Shown here: piece by piece, positions 63,718-64,000 of the stretch
Layout: the number at the start of each line of letters is the position of its first letter
Position numbering within the stretch: the stretch's first letter is position 1
Assembly: GCA_015350385.1 (NCBI GenBank)
Contig: WNKI01000002.1
Span: 3,112,457 to 3,176,456, forward strand
From: Aculops lycopersici
Lineage: Eukaryota; Arthropoda; Arachnida; Trombidiformes; Eriophyidae
DNA: 64,000 bases
Reading direction: 5' to 3'
Made by a program: the position numbers and the translations under genes
The notes under the pieces: model-generated
What the model was told of the DNA's origin: nothing
What the model saw: only the letters and a program-made list of their open reading frames with translations
Databases searched by the model: none

Positions 63718-63999
63718 TTATTCGCCTTTTAGAGTTTTCACAAGCTCGCCCTGGTCGTCTAGTTGCTTCAAGATATCGAGACCGCCGATGAACTCACCCT
63801 TGGCATAGACCTGAGGGTATGTTGGCCAGTCGGAGAATTCTTTGAGTCCCTGTCGAACGTCCTCATCCTGTAAAATGTCGAATGAATCATATTGAATGTC
63901 GTGTTTGGCTAGAAGAGCAACAAGTTGCTTACTAAAGCCGCATCTCGGTTGCTCAGGTTGGCCCTTCATAAATATCATCACCGGTGACCGACTGGTCAA
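63718..63999 (-). CDS. GLRX3: Monothiol glutaredoxin, GLRX3/PICOT-like, C-terminal part
   Basis: The last 93 codons of a gene that runs off the right edge; the first codon seen is not an ATG, so the start lies outside. The monothiol active site is CGFS within FMKGQPEQPRCGFSKQ, followed by WPTYPQVYAKGEFIGGLDIL, the glutathione-binding segment. The PEQPRCGFSKQ context is closer to GLRX3 (PICOT), with one or two glutaredoxin domains after a thioredoxin domain, than to mitochondrial GLRX5. These proteins bind a [2Fe-2S] cluster with glutathione and take part in iron-sulphur transfer. The visible part is the terminal glutaredoxin domain. Confidence 0.85.
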   Translation of the reverse strand: MTSRSPVMIFMKGQPEQPRCGFSKQLVALLAKHDIQYDSFDILQDEDVRQGLKEFSDWPTYPQVYAKGEFIGGLDILKQLDDQGELVKTLKGE

Positions 64000-64000
64000 C

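Overview
The window is nuclear DNA of a metazoan, most likely an arthropod. Evidence: GT-AG introns, poly(A) signals, and animal genes such as a sloppy-paired/FoxG-type forkhead factor, BBS1, HGSNAT, SETD2 and a SEC14L1-type PRELI protein. Genes are compact, many have one exon, and introns range from 45 to about 1070 nt. Together with tandem secreted aspartic proteases this resembles a mite or another small arthropod, but that placement is only an inference.

Layout. 0.3-8.1 kb: mitoribosomal uS2m (-), an orphan with a BH1-like motif (+), eIF4A (-, two exons) and a one-exon SETD2-type H3K36 methyltransferase (+). 7.7-20.8 kb: an old segmental duplication. Each copy carries a putative mL63 gene and a DNAJB6-like gene. 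Copy A keeps intact SETD2 on its left and a dead FAM210 fragment on its right; copy B has a dead SETD2 fragment on its left and intact FAM210 on its right. Between the copies lie a RING plus chromodomain gene and a secreted-protein gene broken by a frameshift. 21-25 kb: orphan ORFs, a three-exon secreted cystatin-like gene and HGSNAT. 26.2-31 kb: five-exon BBS1 with low-complexity insertions.

31-42 kb: a gene-poor region around the forkhead gene, rich in the hexamer TGAGCA and probably regulatory. 42.2-50.8 kb: an uninterrupted 2875-codon gene for a CH-CH-spectrin-like membrane protein (nesprin/calmin-like) with a very long disordered N-terminal extension. 50.8-54.4 kb: non-coding, with a microsatellite and a 20-N assembly gap. 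54.4-58 kb: two aspartic proteases and a degraded third copy. 58.6 kb: a small secreted helical protein. 59-62.6 kb: non-coding. The right end has a PRELI-only SEC14L1-like gene and the 3' end of a GLRX3-like glutaredoxin.

Most neighbours are unrelated housekeeping genes. The coherent stories are the duplication with apparent gene conversion, the forkhead regulatory domain and the protease cluster. Domain calls come from reading translations by eye; no database search was run.
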